NCBI GenBank assembly: GCA_035541455.1
Contig: DATKNH010000027.1
Coordinates: 1-58,988, forward strand
Source of the DNA: Syntrophorhabdales bacterium
Lineage (GTDB): Bacteria; Desulfobacterota; Syntrophorhabdia; Syntrophorhabdales; WCHB1-27
Length of the DNA stretch: 58,988 nt
Direction of reading: 5' to 3'
Part shown: piece by piece, positions 1 to 8,414 of the stretch
Numbering within the stretch: the stretch's first letter is position 1
How the letters are laid out: each line of letters opens with the position of its first letter
Translations under genes and position numbers: made by a program
Notes under the pieces: model-generated
The model's database searches: none
What the model saw: the letters and a program-made list of their open reading frames with translations, nothing else
Told to the model about the DNA's origin: nothing

Positions 1-2
1 CT

Positions 3-977
3 GTGTTGATGTTCACTATCCTGTTTACAGAAGAATTTGAAAAAAAAACAATCAGGGGGATCTCGGAAGGCGGTCAGACGCGCACTCTCAATTGGTTTGC
101 AGACGATCACTGGCGTTTCGAATCTTATTCGCGTCACTGGACCCCCTGTTTTAATTGGGTAATAACGACCGCCACTGGCGCGCTGCCGAAATATGAAGCA
201 CTGGGATATACCCACGCTATAAAAAGCCAATGGGCCTGCAACCACTATCGATACCAGAAGATGGATCTGCCTCTTCTCTATGACGTCACCTTCATCGGCC
301 AGCCCCACGGGACACGCCGAGCCGTTATAGAATCACTCAGACGTGAAGGAATCGATGTGCGGGTCTGGGGAAACGGCTGGCAATCGGGACGCATCACGCA
401 AGAAGAGATGATTCGCGTCTTCAATCAGAGCCGCATAAACCTCAATCTTTCTAATGCCTCAGCTCCTTCGACGGGTTCACTTGCCACGGCCAAGGCCTCT
501 CTTTCGGCTGCTCTGTCGCAAGCGCTTGCAGTATTACCGGGAGGATCCATCGTCAAAAGGGCAGGCAAGAGGATGCTGTCCGTCACATCCCCGACGGGAA
601 TGGTGATCCGCGACAATGACAGTGTGCTCTCGGTCCCAGCAAGCGATCAGATCAAGGGGCGGAATTTCGAAGTACCAGGCTGTGGTGGTTTCCTGCTCAC
701 AGGCAAAGCGGACAACCTGGAGCAGTACTACCTTCCCGGAAAGGAAGTAGCATGCTTTGACGGAACGCCCGATCTGGTTGATCAAATTCGCTTCTATCTT
801 TCCAACGAGGAGCAGCGAAGAGTCATTGCATCGGCAGGCTTTCGTCGCACTCAAGAGCAACACACGTACGTACATCGTTTTTCAGAAATCTTCGAGACCA
901 TGAACCTGCCGAGCCCATCTGTCGAATCACCAGGCACTGAGCACATAAGGCCTGGATTGACGCGAGAGATCACGTGA
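3..977 (+). CDS. CgeB-like glycosyltransferase, left end cut by the window
   Basis: Probable glycosyltransferase of the CgeB / DUF3880 type, transferring a sugar to a cell-surface glycan in the cytoplasm. The reading frame is open to the window edge. The FADDHWRF motif, normally well inside this family, is only about 31 residues in, so the true start lies outside and the GTG at 3 is not trusted. The C-terminal third, with PGCGGFLLT followed by a late helical part, matches the glycosyl transferases group 1 (PF13524) fold. The stop overlaps the start of the next gene (TGATG), so the two are translationally coupled. The acceptor and donor sugars cannot be read from the sequence. Confidence 0.7.
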   Translation: MLMFTILFTEEFEKKTIRGISEGGQTRTLNWFADDHWRFESYSRHWTPCFNWVITTATGALPKYEALGYTHAIKSQWACNHYRYQKMDLPLLYDVTFIGQPHGTRRAVIESLRREGIDVRVWGNGWQSGRITQEEMIRVFNQSRINLNLSNASAPSTGSLATAKASLSAALSQALAVLPGGSIVKRAGKRMLSVTSPTGMVIRDNDSVLSVPASDQIKGRNFEVPGCGGFLLTGKADNLEQYYLPGKEVACFDGTPDLVDQIRFYLSNEEQRRVIASAGFRRTQEQHTYVHRFSEIFETMNLPSPSVESPGTEHIRPGLTREIT

Positions 978-1786
978 TGGAAACGGAAACAGCCTACGTG
1001 AGTGTCATCATGGGCGTGCACAATAGCGAGCCGACGCTTCGCTCTGCCTTGGAGTCGATCCAAAAGCAGACGTTCACGGATTGGGAGTATATCATCTGTG
1101 ATGATGGCTCGACAGACGCCACGTGGGACGTGCTCAAAGAGACTGCAGCGGTAGACCCCAGGCTCAAGCTGCTGAGGAACAGCACAAATCGCGGGCTGGC
1201 GTATACGCTGAACCGCTGTATCGATGCCGCTTCCGGCAGGTACCTGGCAAGACAGGATGCTGATGATACATCGGATCGGAAACGGCTGGGAGAGCTGGCT
1301 GCATACCTTGATACGCATCCGGCAGTGGCTGTGGTAGGCACCTACGCGGCACTCGTGGACGATCAAGGGAAGTTTTGGGGCGAGCTGCGACATCCCTTGA
1401 ACCCTGAGAAACTGGATTGGCTCAAAGGGCCATGCGTGGTTCATCCGTCTGTAATGATGCGAAAGAAAGCCATCATTGAAGCCGGAAAATATGACGAGCA
1501 TGCTATCAGACTTGAAGATTACGAACTCTGGCTCAGGCTCGTGGGCGGCGGCCACAAAATAGTAAACATTCCAGAGGACCTGTACAATCTCCACTGGGAT
1601 CGGTCCGATTATTCCAGAAGACGATTCAAGTACCGCTTCGGGGAAATGCGTCTCGTCCTTCGGGCCCTGAACTCGCTTAACGCGCCGCCTTCCTGCTATG
1701 GCTATCTTCTAAAACCCTTGTTTGCAGGATTGTTGCCAAAGAGGCTTCTGTTTCAGCACCATGTCCGCAAATTTGGACATCGATAG
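977..1786 (+). CDS. Family 2 glycosyltransferase
   Basis: GT-A fold glycosyltransferase of about 269 residues. The N-terminus has the nucleotide-sugar fold (VSVIMGVHNSE, then CDDGSTDATW around residue 40), and the metal-binding acidic motif is in RQDADDTS near residue 93. A later LEDYELWLRL segment fits the acceptor side of GT2 enzymes. There are no membrane segments, so it is a soluble or peripheral enzyme. ATG at 977 overlaps the upstream stop by one base. A GTG one codon earlier (974) is possible but less likely. It belongs to the polysaccharide cluster with its neighbours. Substrate unknown. Confidence 0.85.
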   Translation: METETAYVSVIMGVHNSEPTLRSALESIQKQTFTDWEYIICDDGSTDATWDVLKETAAVDPRLKLLRNSTNRGLAYTLNRCIDAASGRYLARQDADDTSDRKRLGELAAYLDTHPAVAVVGTYAALVDDQGKFWGELRHPLNPEKLDWLKGPCVVHPSVMMRKKAIIEAGKYDEHAIRLEDYELWLRLVGGGHKIVNIPEDLYNLHWDRSDYSRRRFKYRFGEMRLVLRALNSLNAPPSCYGYLLKPLFAGLLPKRLLFQHHVRKFGHR

Positions 1787-1862
1787 CCAGGTTCCTCTCT
1801 GCCAACACGCACGGTCCCGCATGTCTGATACACCTTTGAGAAGAAACGGATTGTGAATAAGG

Positions 1863-3035
1863 ATGGCCGTCCACCGTAAAGTCCTTCTCGTGTCAAACAC
1901 CTCCTTCTTCCTTCACAACTTCCTCTTTGGCCTGATGAAGGAGCTCAAGAAAGAGAATTTGGATGTGGTTGCGGCAGCACCCCTTGACGTCTTCAGCGAA
2001 AGATTGAGAGAACAGGGGATCCCTCTAATTCCTGTCGCGCGGCTCAACCGAAAGGGTTCGAATCCACTGGAAGACTTTCTGCTTATGATGGAACTGCACA
2101 GAATGTATCAGAGAGAGCGACCGGATCTCGTCCTCCATTTTACGATAAAACTGAATGTCTACGGTTCAATCGCAGCGAGGCTTGCCGGTACTAACTCGAT
2201 CTGCACGGTCACAGGGCTCGGCTGGCTTTTTACGGACAAAGGACTGAAGGCCAGACTTGGCAGTCTGGGTTATAAAGCACTCTATAAGATTGCATTCTCT
2301 TTTTCGAGACACGTGGTCTTCCTCAACAAGGACGACAGAGCTTTTTTTCTGAAGAACAGACTGGTTAAGAATGGTGACTCTTCGGTGATCCCGGGTTCCG
2401 GGGTAAATACTGAAATCTTCCACCCGGGCTTCTGCGAAAAAAGCACCAATAGCACCGTTCTCCCGGCTGATGCGCCTTCTTCTGTTGCTTCATTTCTGCT
2501 AATCGGAAGAATGCTCTCGGATAAAGGCGTGCGGGAGTTTGTAGAAGCTGCCTCTATAGTGAAGAGGAGCCAACCAGACGCGCAATTCTTTCTGCTTGGC
2601 CCGATGGACAAAGAAAACCGCTCTGCTATTCCGGAAGAGGTCATTGCCGATTGGCAGCATCAGGGGCTCGTTCGCTACCTTGGCAGAACGGACGATGTGC
2701 GCCCTTTCATCTGCGGAAGCAATGTGGTGGTGCTTCCCTCGTACAGGGAAGGGGTACCCAGTTCACTTCTTGAGGCAATGGCCATGGGTAAACCGGTGAT
2801 CACCACGGATGCACCAGGCTGTCGGGAGGTCGTTGAGGACGGCAGGAACGGGTACCTGGCCCCTGTGAGGGATGCAGCTCGCCTGGCAGATTGCATGCTT
2901 CGCTTCGTAGAGCTTCCACACGTCGAAAGAGAAAGAATGGGAAACTATGCAAGGGCAAAGGTCCTTCGTGAATTCGACGAGAAGATTGTCACCGAGGCCT
3001 ACCTGCAGCTTGTAAAAAACGCATTGCGCGGATAA
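1863..3035 (+). CDS. Family 4 glycosyltransferase (PglA-like)
   Basis: GT-B retaining glycosyltransferase, 390 residues. The N-terminal domain starts KVLLVSNTSFFLHNF and carries the pattern seen in PglA/WbpX-type enzymes. The C-terminal domain has SYREGVPSSLLEAMAMGKPVITTD near residue 295, which is the EX7E nucleotide-sugar-binding motif of GT4. It lies 11 bases upstream of a PglC-type initiating transferase, as in bacterial N- or O-glycan clusters where the GT4 adds the second sugar to the lipid-linked first sugar. The ribosome binding site is weak (AAGG just before the ATG). Confidence 0.85.
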   Translation: MAVHRKVLLVSNTSFFLHNFLFGLMKELKKENLDVVAAAPLDVFSERLREQGIPLIPVARLNRKGSNPLEDFLLMMELHRMYQRERPDLVLHFTIKLNVYGSIAARLAGTNSICTVTGLGWLFTDKGLKARLGSLGYKALYKIAFSFSRHVVFLNKDDRAFFLKNRLVKNGDSSVIPGSGVNTEIFHPGFCEKSTNSTVLPADAPSSVASFLLIGRMLSDKGVREFVEAASIVKRSQPDAQFFLLGPMDKENRSAIPEEVIADWQHQGLVRYLGRTDDVRPFICGSNVVVLPSYREGVPSSLLEAMAMGKPVITTDAPGCREVVEDGRNGYLAPVRDAARLADCMLRFVELPHVERERMGNYARAKVLREFDEKIVTEAYLQLVKNALRG

Positions 3036-3046
3036 GACCGCTTTTT

Positions 3047-3655
3047 ATGTCCCTTAAGCGACTGTTCGATATATCTCTCTCCTCGCTGGGATTGATTGTC
3101 TCTCTACCCCTCTGGTTGATAATCCCGTTGGCCATCAAGTCTGAAGATGGCGGACCGATCTTTTATTTCCAGGATCGTACGGGGAAGGGTGGGCGCATAT
3201 TCAAGCTTCTTAAGTTTCGCTCCATGATCGTGGACGCGGAAAAGGAGACTGGAGCAATACAGGCGACCGCTGACGATCCAAGAGTTCTGAAGATAGGCCG
3301 ACTCCTGCGAGCCACTGCCATGGATGAACTGCCCCAGCTTGTCAACATCCTGAAGGGTGATATGAGCTTCGTAGGACCGCGCGCCCTGAGACCCCACGAA
3401 CAGGAGGTCTTCGGAAGGAAAGACGTACTGGCCATCGATCAGATCCCCGGGCATGATCGGCGATTGACCGTGACCCCCGGTCTGACCGGCCTCGCACAGG
3501 TTTATTTGCCAGCAGATGCGCCGCGCCGCAAGAAATTCCGCGCTGACCTCTTATACATCCGCCGGCAAACGTTTTGTCTCGACCTTAAGCTGATCCTCCT
3601 TTCCTTTCTCATTACCTTTCGTGGAAAATGGGAATTTCATGGCAAGAAGGTGTAG
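3047..3655 (+). CDS. PglC-like initiating sugar-phosphate transferase
   Basis: Small monotopic polyprenyl-phosphate sugar-1-phosphate transferase of 202 residues (PF02397), which starts glycan assembly on undecaprenyl phosphate at the inner membrane. It begins with KRLFDISLSSLGLIVSLPLW, the re-entrant membrane helix, followed by KFRSM and the acidic DELPQLVNILKGDMSFVGPR core. It lacks the five-helix domain of WcaJ/WbaP types, so it is the short PglC class. It is the last gene of the polysaccharide cluster. The first sugar (often bacillosamine or a hexose) cannot be told from sequence. Confidence 0.9.
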   Translation: MSLKRLFDISLSSLGLIVSLPLWLIIPLAIKSEDGGPIFYFQDRTGKGGRIFKLLKFRSMIVDAEKETGAIQATADDPRVLKIGRLLRATAMDELPQLVNILKGDMSFVGPRALRPHEQEVFGRKDVLAIDQIPGHDRRLTVTPGLTGLAQVYLPADAPRRKKFRADLLYIRRQTFCLDLKLILLSFLITFRGKWEFHGKKV

Positions 3656-3815
3656 CACAAAGCCTTTATAGACCCCCGATCGTCCACCGCAACATTCCTC
3701 ACTCCACGTCCCCACCAACCGGTTTCCTCAAATAGCTCCTTATCTTTTTCTTAAACGTCTCTGCATCAGTCCGTGAGAGGTACACGCCTTTGCATACAAA
3801 ACGCACCGAAACAGC

Positions 3816-3844
3816 TTGACATTTTCATGCAAATATAGTTAAAT
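3816..3844 (+). promoter_or_regulatory. Sigma-70 promoter of the PxxKW gene
   Basis: TTGACA at 3816-3821, a 17-base spacer, then TTAAAT at 3839-3844. This is 34 bases upstream of the PxxKW start and its strong AAGGAGGTGG ribosome binding site. The stretch 3656-3815 before it holds no convincing gene. Confidence 0.65.
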
Positions 3845-3877
3845 AGTGGCTCCAAATCCAAAGGAGGTGGTGCCGTT

Positions 3878-4162
3878 ATGCAGTGCCAAACGATTAAACC
3901 GGGTATCGAGTGTCTTTTCATGAAGAAAGCAGGCTGTTCTTACAATGGCGGGCAGTGCTACGCTATCGTAGAGAATTGCGAAGGCTGCACGAGAGTTATA
4001 GAGGTAGAGGCGGGTAAGTTCTGCGCCAGCTTCCCCTATCCTGCCCAGAAGTGGCAGACCGCAGCGTGCTCCATGGCTACCCACATAAAGAAGGAAGTCA
4101 AGACGCAGGAGCAGAAAATAAATCCTCTCAAGGCATCCAAGAGAAACGCTGGCAAGAAGTAA
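3878..4162 (+). CDS. PxxKW family cysteine-rich protein
   Basis: Small protein of 94 residues with eight cysteines in the first two thirds (C3, C12, C20, C27, C34, C37, C48, C64). The tail is basic, Lys/Gln-rich and probably disordered. The segment YPAQKW near residue 53 is the signature that names this family, known mainly from Deltaproteobacteria and without an assigned function. The cysteine spacing suggests a metal or iron-sulfur site, but no classic ferredoxin or zinc-ribbon pattern is present. It has its own promoter and a very strong ribosome binding site, so high expression is likely. It sits directly upstream of rplM but that gene has a separate promoter. Confidence 0.8.
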   Translation: MQCQTIKPGIECLFMKKAGCSYNGGQCYAIVENCEGCTRVIEVEAGKFCASFPYPAQKWQTAACSMATHIKKEVKTQEQKINPLKASKRNAGKK

Positions 4163-4174
4163 ACGTCATTTCGC

Positions 4175-4203
4175 TTGACTTGACGCCATAACTATATTAT
4201 TTT
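4175..4203 (+). promoter_or_regulatory. Promoter of rplM-rpsI
   Basis: TTGACT at 4175-4180, a 17-base spacer and TATTTT at 4198-4203, just upstream of rplM. The same TTGACT-N17-TATTTT arrangement precedes ffh (47350-47378), which supports both. Confidence 0.6.
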
Positions 4204-4222
4204 TACGCACATAGAGGTTGTT

Positions 4223-4669
4223 ATGGACACTTTTTTTCCGAGCGAGAAGAAACTGGAGAGGAAATGGTTTGTTGTTGATGCCGAGTCGGCGACGCTTGGC
4301 AGACTGTCAGCGCGTATTGCCGCTGTGCTGCGCGGAAAGCATAAGCCCACCTACACGCCGCACGCTGATACTGGCGATTTTGTGGTCGTTATCAACGCCG
4401 ACAAAGTGAAGCTGACGGGGAACAAGCTTGCGGCAAAAACGTACGAGCGGTACAGCGGATACCCCGGAGGCTTGACGGTGCTGAACGCCCGCACATTGCT
4501 TGCAGCCAAGCCTGAAGAGTTGATAAGGATCGCTGTCCGGGGAATGCTCCCCAAGACTGCACTGGGACGAAGGATGTTCAAGAAGCTGAAGGTGTACAAG
4601 GGAAATGCACACCCTCACCAGGCGCAGAAGCCGGAAACAATGGATGTGAAGGAGGCCAGACGTGCCTGA
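4223..4669 (+). CDS. rplM: 50S ribosomal protein L13
   Basis: Large-subunit ribosomal protein L13, 148 residues, an early assembly protein that binds 23S rRNA. The family core is clear: WFVVDAESATLGRLSARIA, then GDFVVVINADKVKLTGNK and RGMLPKTALGRRMFKKLKVY. Its end overlaps the rpsI start by eight bases, the usual L13-S9 pair. The ATG at 4223 follows a GAGG ribosome binding site. Confidence 0.98.
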   Translation: MDTFFPSEKKLERKWFVVDAESATLGRLSARIAAVLRGKHKPTYTPHADTGDFVVVINADKVKLTGNKLAAKTYERYSGYPGGLTVLNARTLLAAKPEELIRIAVRGMLPKTALGRRMFKKLKVYKGNAHPHQAQKPETMDVKEARRA

Positions 4670-5054
4670 GAAAAGGTACTATGCAACAGGAAAAAGAAAG
4701 ACTGCTGTGGCGAGGGTCTGGATGAAACAGGGGTCGGGCCAGTATCTGATCAATGGCCGTACGGTGGAAGATTACTTTCCTCTCGAAGAGCTGCGGCTGA
4801 TGCTCAATAAACCCTTCATTGTGACGGACAACGCGGAGAAGTTCGACGTGGTGGCGAATATTTACGGTGGCGGAATTGCTGCTCAAGCATGGGCCCTGGG
4901 ACACGGGATCGCCAAAGCACTGATCGAATTCAACAGCGCGCTGAGAGGCGTCCTCAAGAAACAGGGGCTTGTAACCAGAGATCCGCGCGCAAAAGAAAGA
5001 AAGAAGTACGGCCAGAGAGCCGCGCGCGCTCGTTTCCAATTCTCCAAGCGCTAA
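4662..5054 (+). CDS. rpsI: 30S ribosomal protein S9
   Basis: Small-subunit protein S9, 130 residues, whose C-terminal tail reaches toward the P-site tRNA. Visible hallmarks are YYATGKRKTAVARVW at the start and the basic end KKYGQRAARARFQFSKR, finishing in the invariant SKR. The GTG start at 4662 lies inside the end of rplM and shows tight coupling. Confidence 0.98.
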   Translation: MPEKRYYATGKRKTAVARVWMKQGSGQYLINGRTVEDYFPLEELRLMLNKPFIVTDNAEKFDVVANIYGGGIAAQAWALGHGIAKALIEFNSALRGVLKKQGLVTRDPRAKERKKYGQRAARARFQFSKR

Positions 5055-5089
5055 TCAAAAGCATAACGACAACCTAGAGATTAAGATCC

Positions 5090-6109
5090 ATGTGGAAAGT
5101 AGGCATCCTGGGGGCGACTGGCTATACCGGCGTGGTCCTGCTTTCGCTGTTGGCAGAGCATCCTCTCGTTGACGTCAACCTCGTTACCTCGAACACGTAT
5201 CGCGGCAGGAAACTCTCTGACCTTTTCCCGTCCCTCGTGAGTTTCGAGGGAACACTCGAGGCCACCGATGACGATCATCGGGGAAAGTGCGACGTCTACT
5301 TCCTCTGTTTGCCCCACGGGACCGCTGCAGCAAAGGCTCGTACGCTTTTTGACGGCAAGGCCTGTATCATCGATCTCAGCGCAGACTTCAGGTTCGAAAA
5401 TCTTTCCCTGTATGAAAAACATTACGTGAAGCACGGAGCACCCGAGTTGCAGCGCGAGGCTGTGTACGGCCTTCCCGAACTGTACCGGGAACGAATAAGG
5501 AATGCGAAGCTCATAGGCAACCCCGGCTGTTATCCGACGAGCGCTATCCTCGCGCTCTACCCTCTCGTGAAGAACGGCCTTGTCGACGGCAATATCTTTG
5601 TCGATTCAAAATCCGGGGTAAGTGGCGCAGGCAGAGAGGCCAAGCTGGGCAGTCTCTTTTGTGAAGTGGCCGAGGGCTTCAGGCCTTACAACATCGGTGC
5701 CCACCGTCACGAACCTGAAATACAGAAAGAAATCTCCAAGTTTGAAAACAGCACGGTCACGTTCGTGCCCCACCTCCTACCCATCAACAGGGGCATTCTC
5801 ACAACCGTCTACGGCAGACTGCGGGCAGCAGCCGCTACAGGCGAGCTTCTTGACCTTTATCGAACAACCTACCGGACTGAGCCATTCGTCCAGGTGCTGA
5901 AAGAAGGCGTGTATCCGGATACCCGCTTCACGCGATATTCAAATTTCTGCCATGTGGGTCTCAAGGCTTTTGACGACGGAAGGTTTGTAGTCGTGAGCGC
6001 TATCGACAACCTTGTTAAAGGGGCCTCGGGGCAAGCCGTGCAGAACATGAACATCGCGCTGGGCACGGATGAGAAGACCGCACTCGACCGGATGGCGCTC
6101 TATCCCTAG
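5090..6109 (+). CDS. argC: N-acetyl-gamma-glutamyl-phosphate reductase
   Basis: Third step of arginine synthesis, NADPH-dependent reduction of N-acetylglutamyl phosphate to the semialdehyde. 339 residues. The Rossmann start is VGILGATGYTGVVLLSLL and the catalytic cysteine is in NPGCYPTSA near residue 145. HRHEPEI near residue 208 carries the active-site histidine. It stands apart from the argBDFG run at 13316-17462, which is on the other strand. No argJ or argA lies beside it. Confidence 0.97.
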   Translation: MWKVGILGATGYTGVVLLSLLAEHPLVDVNLVTSNTYRGRKLSDLFPSLVSFEGTLEATDDDHRGKCDVYFLCLPHGTAAAKARTLFDGKACIIDLSADFRFENLSLYEKHYVKHGAPELQREAVYGLPELYRERIRNAKLIGNPGCYPTSAILALYPLVKNGLVDGNIFVDSKSGVSGAGREAKLGSLFCEVAEGFRPYNIGAHRHEPEIQKEISKFENSTVTFVPHLLPINRGILTTVYGRLRAAAATGELLDLYRTTYRTEPFVQVLKEGVYPDTRFTRYSNFCHVGLKAFDDGRFVVVSAIDNLVKGASGQAVQNMNIALGTDEKTALDRMALYP

Positions 6110-6232
6110 CCACGTTCCCGTCAAACAACAATTTCCGCACCCTTTATTGGCTATTCATCTCTGGATACTGCTGACCGCGAACGTTGAAGTACGGGCAGTT
6201 TACGTGCTTTGCAGATATATCCAGGAGATTGA

Positions 6233-6262
6233 TTGAACAGGGCGGCTGTGATACTGTAATAT
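6233..6262 (+). promoter_or_regulatory. Weak candidate promoter of the membrane-anchored gene
   Basis: TTGAAC at 6233-6238 and TAATAT at 6257-6262 with an 18-base spacer. It lies 74 bases upstream of the next start. The match is only partial. Confidence 0.3.
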
Positions 6263-6335
6263 AGCCTTTTAGCCGACAACTAGAAAAGCAGAGACCCACG
6301 TCATCGAATACGCGTGGATTACATAAGGAGGATCT

Positions 6336-6608
6336 ATGACAAGCAGGTTTTGGGCGATCTTCATTGCGATACTGGTATTGCTGGGACTCTATTGGACGCG
6401 CTATCAGGTGGTAGAGTTATCCGGCGTGGGCGGCTTTTACAAGATCAATCGCTTTACAGGCCAGGCTACCCTCGTCGCAGGTACTTTTACACAACCGGTG
6501 CGTGGAATCGTGGAAACCAGGACAGAGATACAGAGACAGCAGGAGAGCAAAAAAGGAGAACCACCCGCTGCGGAGCCTCAGGTTCAGATCCCGCAAAAGG
6601 CGAAATAA
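6336..6608 (+). CDS. Small membrane-anchored protein of unknown function
   Basis: 90 residues. Residues 5-20 (FWAIFIAILVLLGLYW) form one membrane helix, followed by a short extracytoplasmic domain with VVELSGVGGFYKINRFTG and a Gln/Lys/Pro-rich tail that looks disordered. The ATG at 6336 is chosen because AAGGAGG stands just before it; a longer frame from 6314 in another register lacks this. No domain is recognised. It precedes the flavoprotein gene by about 100 bases and may or may not share its transcript. Confidence 0.65.
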   Translation: MTSRFWAIFIAILVLLGLYWTRYQVVELSGVGGFYKINRFTGQATLVAGTFTQPVRGIVETRTEIQRQQESKKGEPPAAEPQVQIPQKAK

Positions 6609-6707
6609 CGAAAGCAAAACGTTCAGCAACATAAGATGCTCTCGCGTCAATCACCTGTTGACATCTTCTGAACGAGGTCCGATTTTGTCAAGCCAGGACA
6701 TGAGAAA

Positions 6708-7898
6708 ATGTACGATGTAGCAGTTATCGGCGGCGGACCCGCAGGCTGCTACACAGCGCATGGTCTTGCACGAGAAGGTTTTGACGTCGTCGTTCTCGAG
6801 AAAAATGGGACTTGTCGACAGCCTCCGGTCTGCACGGGTGTGGTAGGCGTCGAAGCATTCGAGAAATTCAGTCTGCCGTCTGATTCAATCCTGACGCAGG
6901 TCGAGGACATAGAATTCATCTCCCCCTCCGGGAAACTTCTCCCCTACCGGCCCGGGCATGTTCAGGCGCACGTCGTGGACCGGATCAAATTCAACGAGGG
7001 GCTGCGCAAACTGGCCCTGGAGAGCGGCTCTTCGTTGCTTCAGGAGACTGCATGCCTCGATATCAGAATCACCCCGGAACATGTTGAACTCAAGACCTCT
7101 ACGAGCGAAGGCCCGCTGCGGGCTCGCTCGGCAGTGCTGGCTTGCGGCTACAATCCTAAGCTGACGAGAAAACTGCACCTGGGGGACATAGCGTACGTCT
7201 ACGAAGGTGCGCAGACGGAGATCCGTATGGATGGTCTTTCTGCGACAGAGATATACGTGGGTAGAAATGTCGCACCTTCCTCCTTTGCCTGGGCAGTGAA
7301 CGTCAAAGACGGGAGGGCCCGCGTCGGTCTTATTACAAAGAAGGGCGCTTCGAAGTTTTTAGAGGCCTTCCTTGATAGCAACTTTCTTAAGGGACGGATA
7401 AAAGAAACCGGCACTATTTCGCACAGAACCATTCCGCTCGGCGGCCTGGAAAGGACCTATTCCGACAGACTGCTTGCAGTGGGTGAAGTGGCCGGCCAGG
7501 TGAAAACAACCACCCACGGGGGCATTTATTACGGTCTTATAGCGGCCCAGGCTGCTGCAGAAACACTGAGTCGGGCACTTCGCCTCAACGATCTTGGAGC
7601 CTCAAGGTTGAAAGATTACGAGAGAAGATGGCGTGCGTTGCTCGATCCAGAACTCTCGAAGGGTCGACTCTTTCGCAGATTCTTCGAGCGCCTCTCAGAT
7701 ACCCATATCGACGGCCTCTTCAGCCTTGCTCTTAAGGACGGCATTCTGGACCTCGTTCACAACAAAGCAATGTTCGACTGGCATGGCGAACTGATCGCGT
7801 CGCTGATGAAACACACCCTCATTAAAGGCTTCAGGAGCCTAACTCGTAACAAGATCAGCGGAGAAAAGGGCTCAACGCAAAAGTTGACTTACACATAG
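6708..7898 (+). CDS. Geranylgeranyl reductase family flavoprotein
   Basis: FAD-dependent oxidoreductase of 396 residues. VAVIGGGPAGCYTAHGLAREG is the dinucleotide-binding start, followed by VLEKN and CTGVVGVE. GEVAGQVKTTTHGGIYYG near residue 262 is the second FAD-binding motif typical of the geranylgeranyl/digeranylgeranyl-lipid reductase group. Known relatives saturate isoprenoid side chains (chlorophyll, archaeal lipids, quinones). In a bacterium of this type the substrate could be a menaquinone or polyprenyl chain, which is an inference. No pathway neighbours confirm it. Confidence 0.8.
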   Translation: MYDVAVIGGGPAGCYTAHGLAREGFDVVVLEKNGTCRQPPVCTGVVGVEAFEKFSLPSDSILTQVEDIEFISPSGKLLPYRPGHVQAHVVDRIKFNEGLRKLALESGSSLLQETACLDIRITPEHVELKTSTSEGPLRARSAVLACGYNPKLTRKLHLGDIAYVYEGAQTEIRMDGLSATEIYVGRNVAPSSFAWAVNVKDGRARVGLITKKGASKFLEAFLDSNFLKGRIKETGTISHRTIPLGGLERTYSDRLLAVGEVAGQVKTTTHGGIYYGLIAAQAAAETLSRALRLNDLGASRLKDYERRWRALLDPELSKGRLFRRFFERLSDTHIDGLFSLALKDGILDLVHNKAMFDWHGELIASLMKHTLIKGFRSLTRNKISGEKGSTQKLTYT

Positions 7899-7938
7899 TA
7901 AACGTGATAAAAATAACAAAATCGAGCGGGAGGGTTTG

Positions 7939-8205
7939 TTGAAGAAAAACAAGTCGGCCATTAAAAAAGCGCGGCAGGGAGAGAAGAGTCGATTACGCAA
8001 TGCCCACGTCAAATCCACTATGAAAACCAACATCAAGAAGGTGCTTGTCGCTCTGCAGGGAAAAGATAAGAATGAGCTGCAGCAGGCATTTAAGGAAGCG
8101 GTGGTCTGCATAGACAAAGCTGCATCAAAAGGCGTAATTCACAAGAACAACGCAGGGCGCCGGGTCTCGAGGCTTTCGAAGAAAGTAAACCATTCCCTCT
8201 CTTGA
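7939..8205 (+). CDS. rpsT: 30S ribosomal protein S20
   Basis: Small basic S20 protein of 88 residues binding the 5' domain of 16S rRNA. The pattern KNKSAIKKARQGEKSRLRNAHVKSTMKT at the start and KGVIHKNNAGRRVSRLSKKV at the end is the family signature. Two TTG codons stand in tandem at 7936 and 7939. The GGGAGGG ribosome binding site ends at 7934, too close for the first, so TTG at 7939 is preferred. A rare start codon fits the known autoregulation of S20 translation in other bacteria. Confidence 0.95.
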   Translation: MKKNKSAIKKARQGEKSRLRNAHVKSTMKTNIKKVLVALQGKDKNELQQAFKEAVVCIDKAASKGVIHKNNAGRRVSRLSKKVNHSLS

Positions 8206-8225
8206 CAGGGATACAGCCTGTCTTT
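8204..8225 (+). terminator. Weak hairpin terminator after rpsT
   Basis: GACAGG (8204-8209) pairs with CCTGTC (8217-8222) and is followed by TTT. It overlaps the rpsT stop codon. The short T-run makes it a weak candidate. Confidence 0.35.
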
Positions 8226-8414
8226 CAGCTTCCAAGCGGTTTTCGAAAAGAGTCGCCCCAGATACTGGGGGTTCGCACACAGGAAGCCCGGGTAAAGTTT
8301 CTGCTCTACGTATTTCCGTCAATCTGCGTGCATGCTAAGAAACCGACTCGCCGGCCAAGAGTTGCACCTCCAGGCCGAACCGGGAAACTACTCGCGTGAA
8401 AGCAAATTGGTATA

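Noticed and set aside
3680-3815. Minus-strand fragment that looks protein-like
   Set aside because: About 43 codons between two stops, without a start codon or ribosome binding site; could be the remnant of a gene end but cannot be supported.
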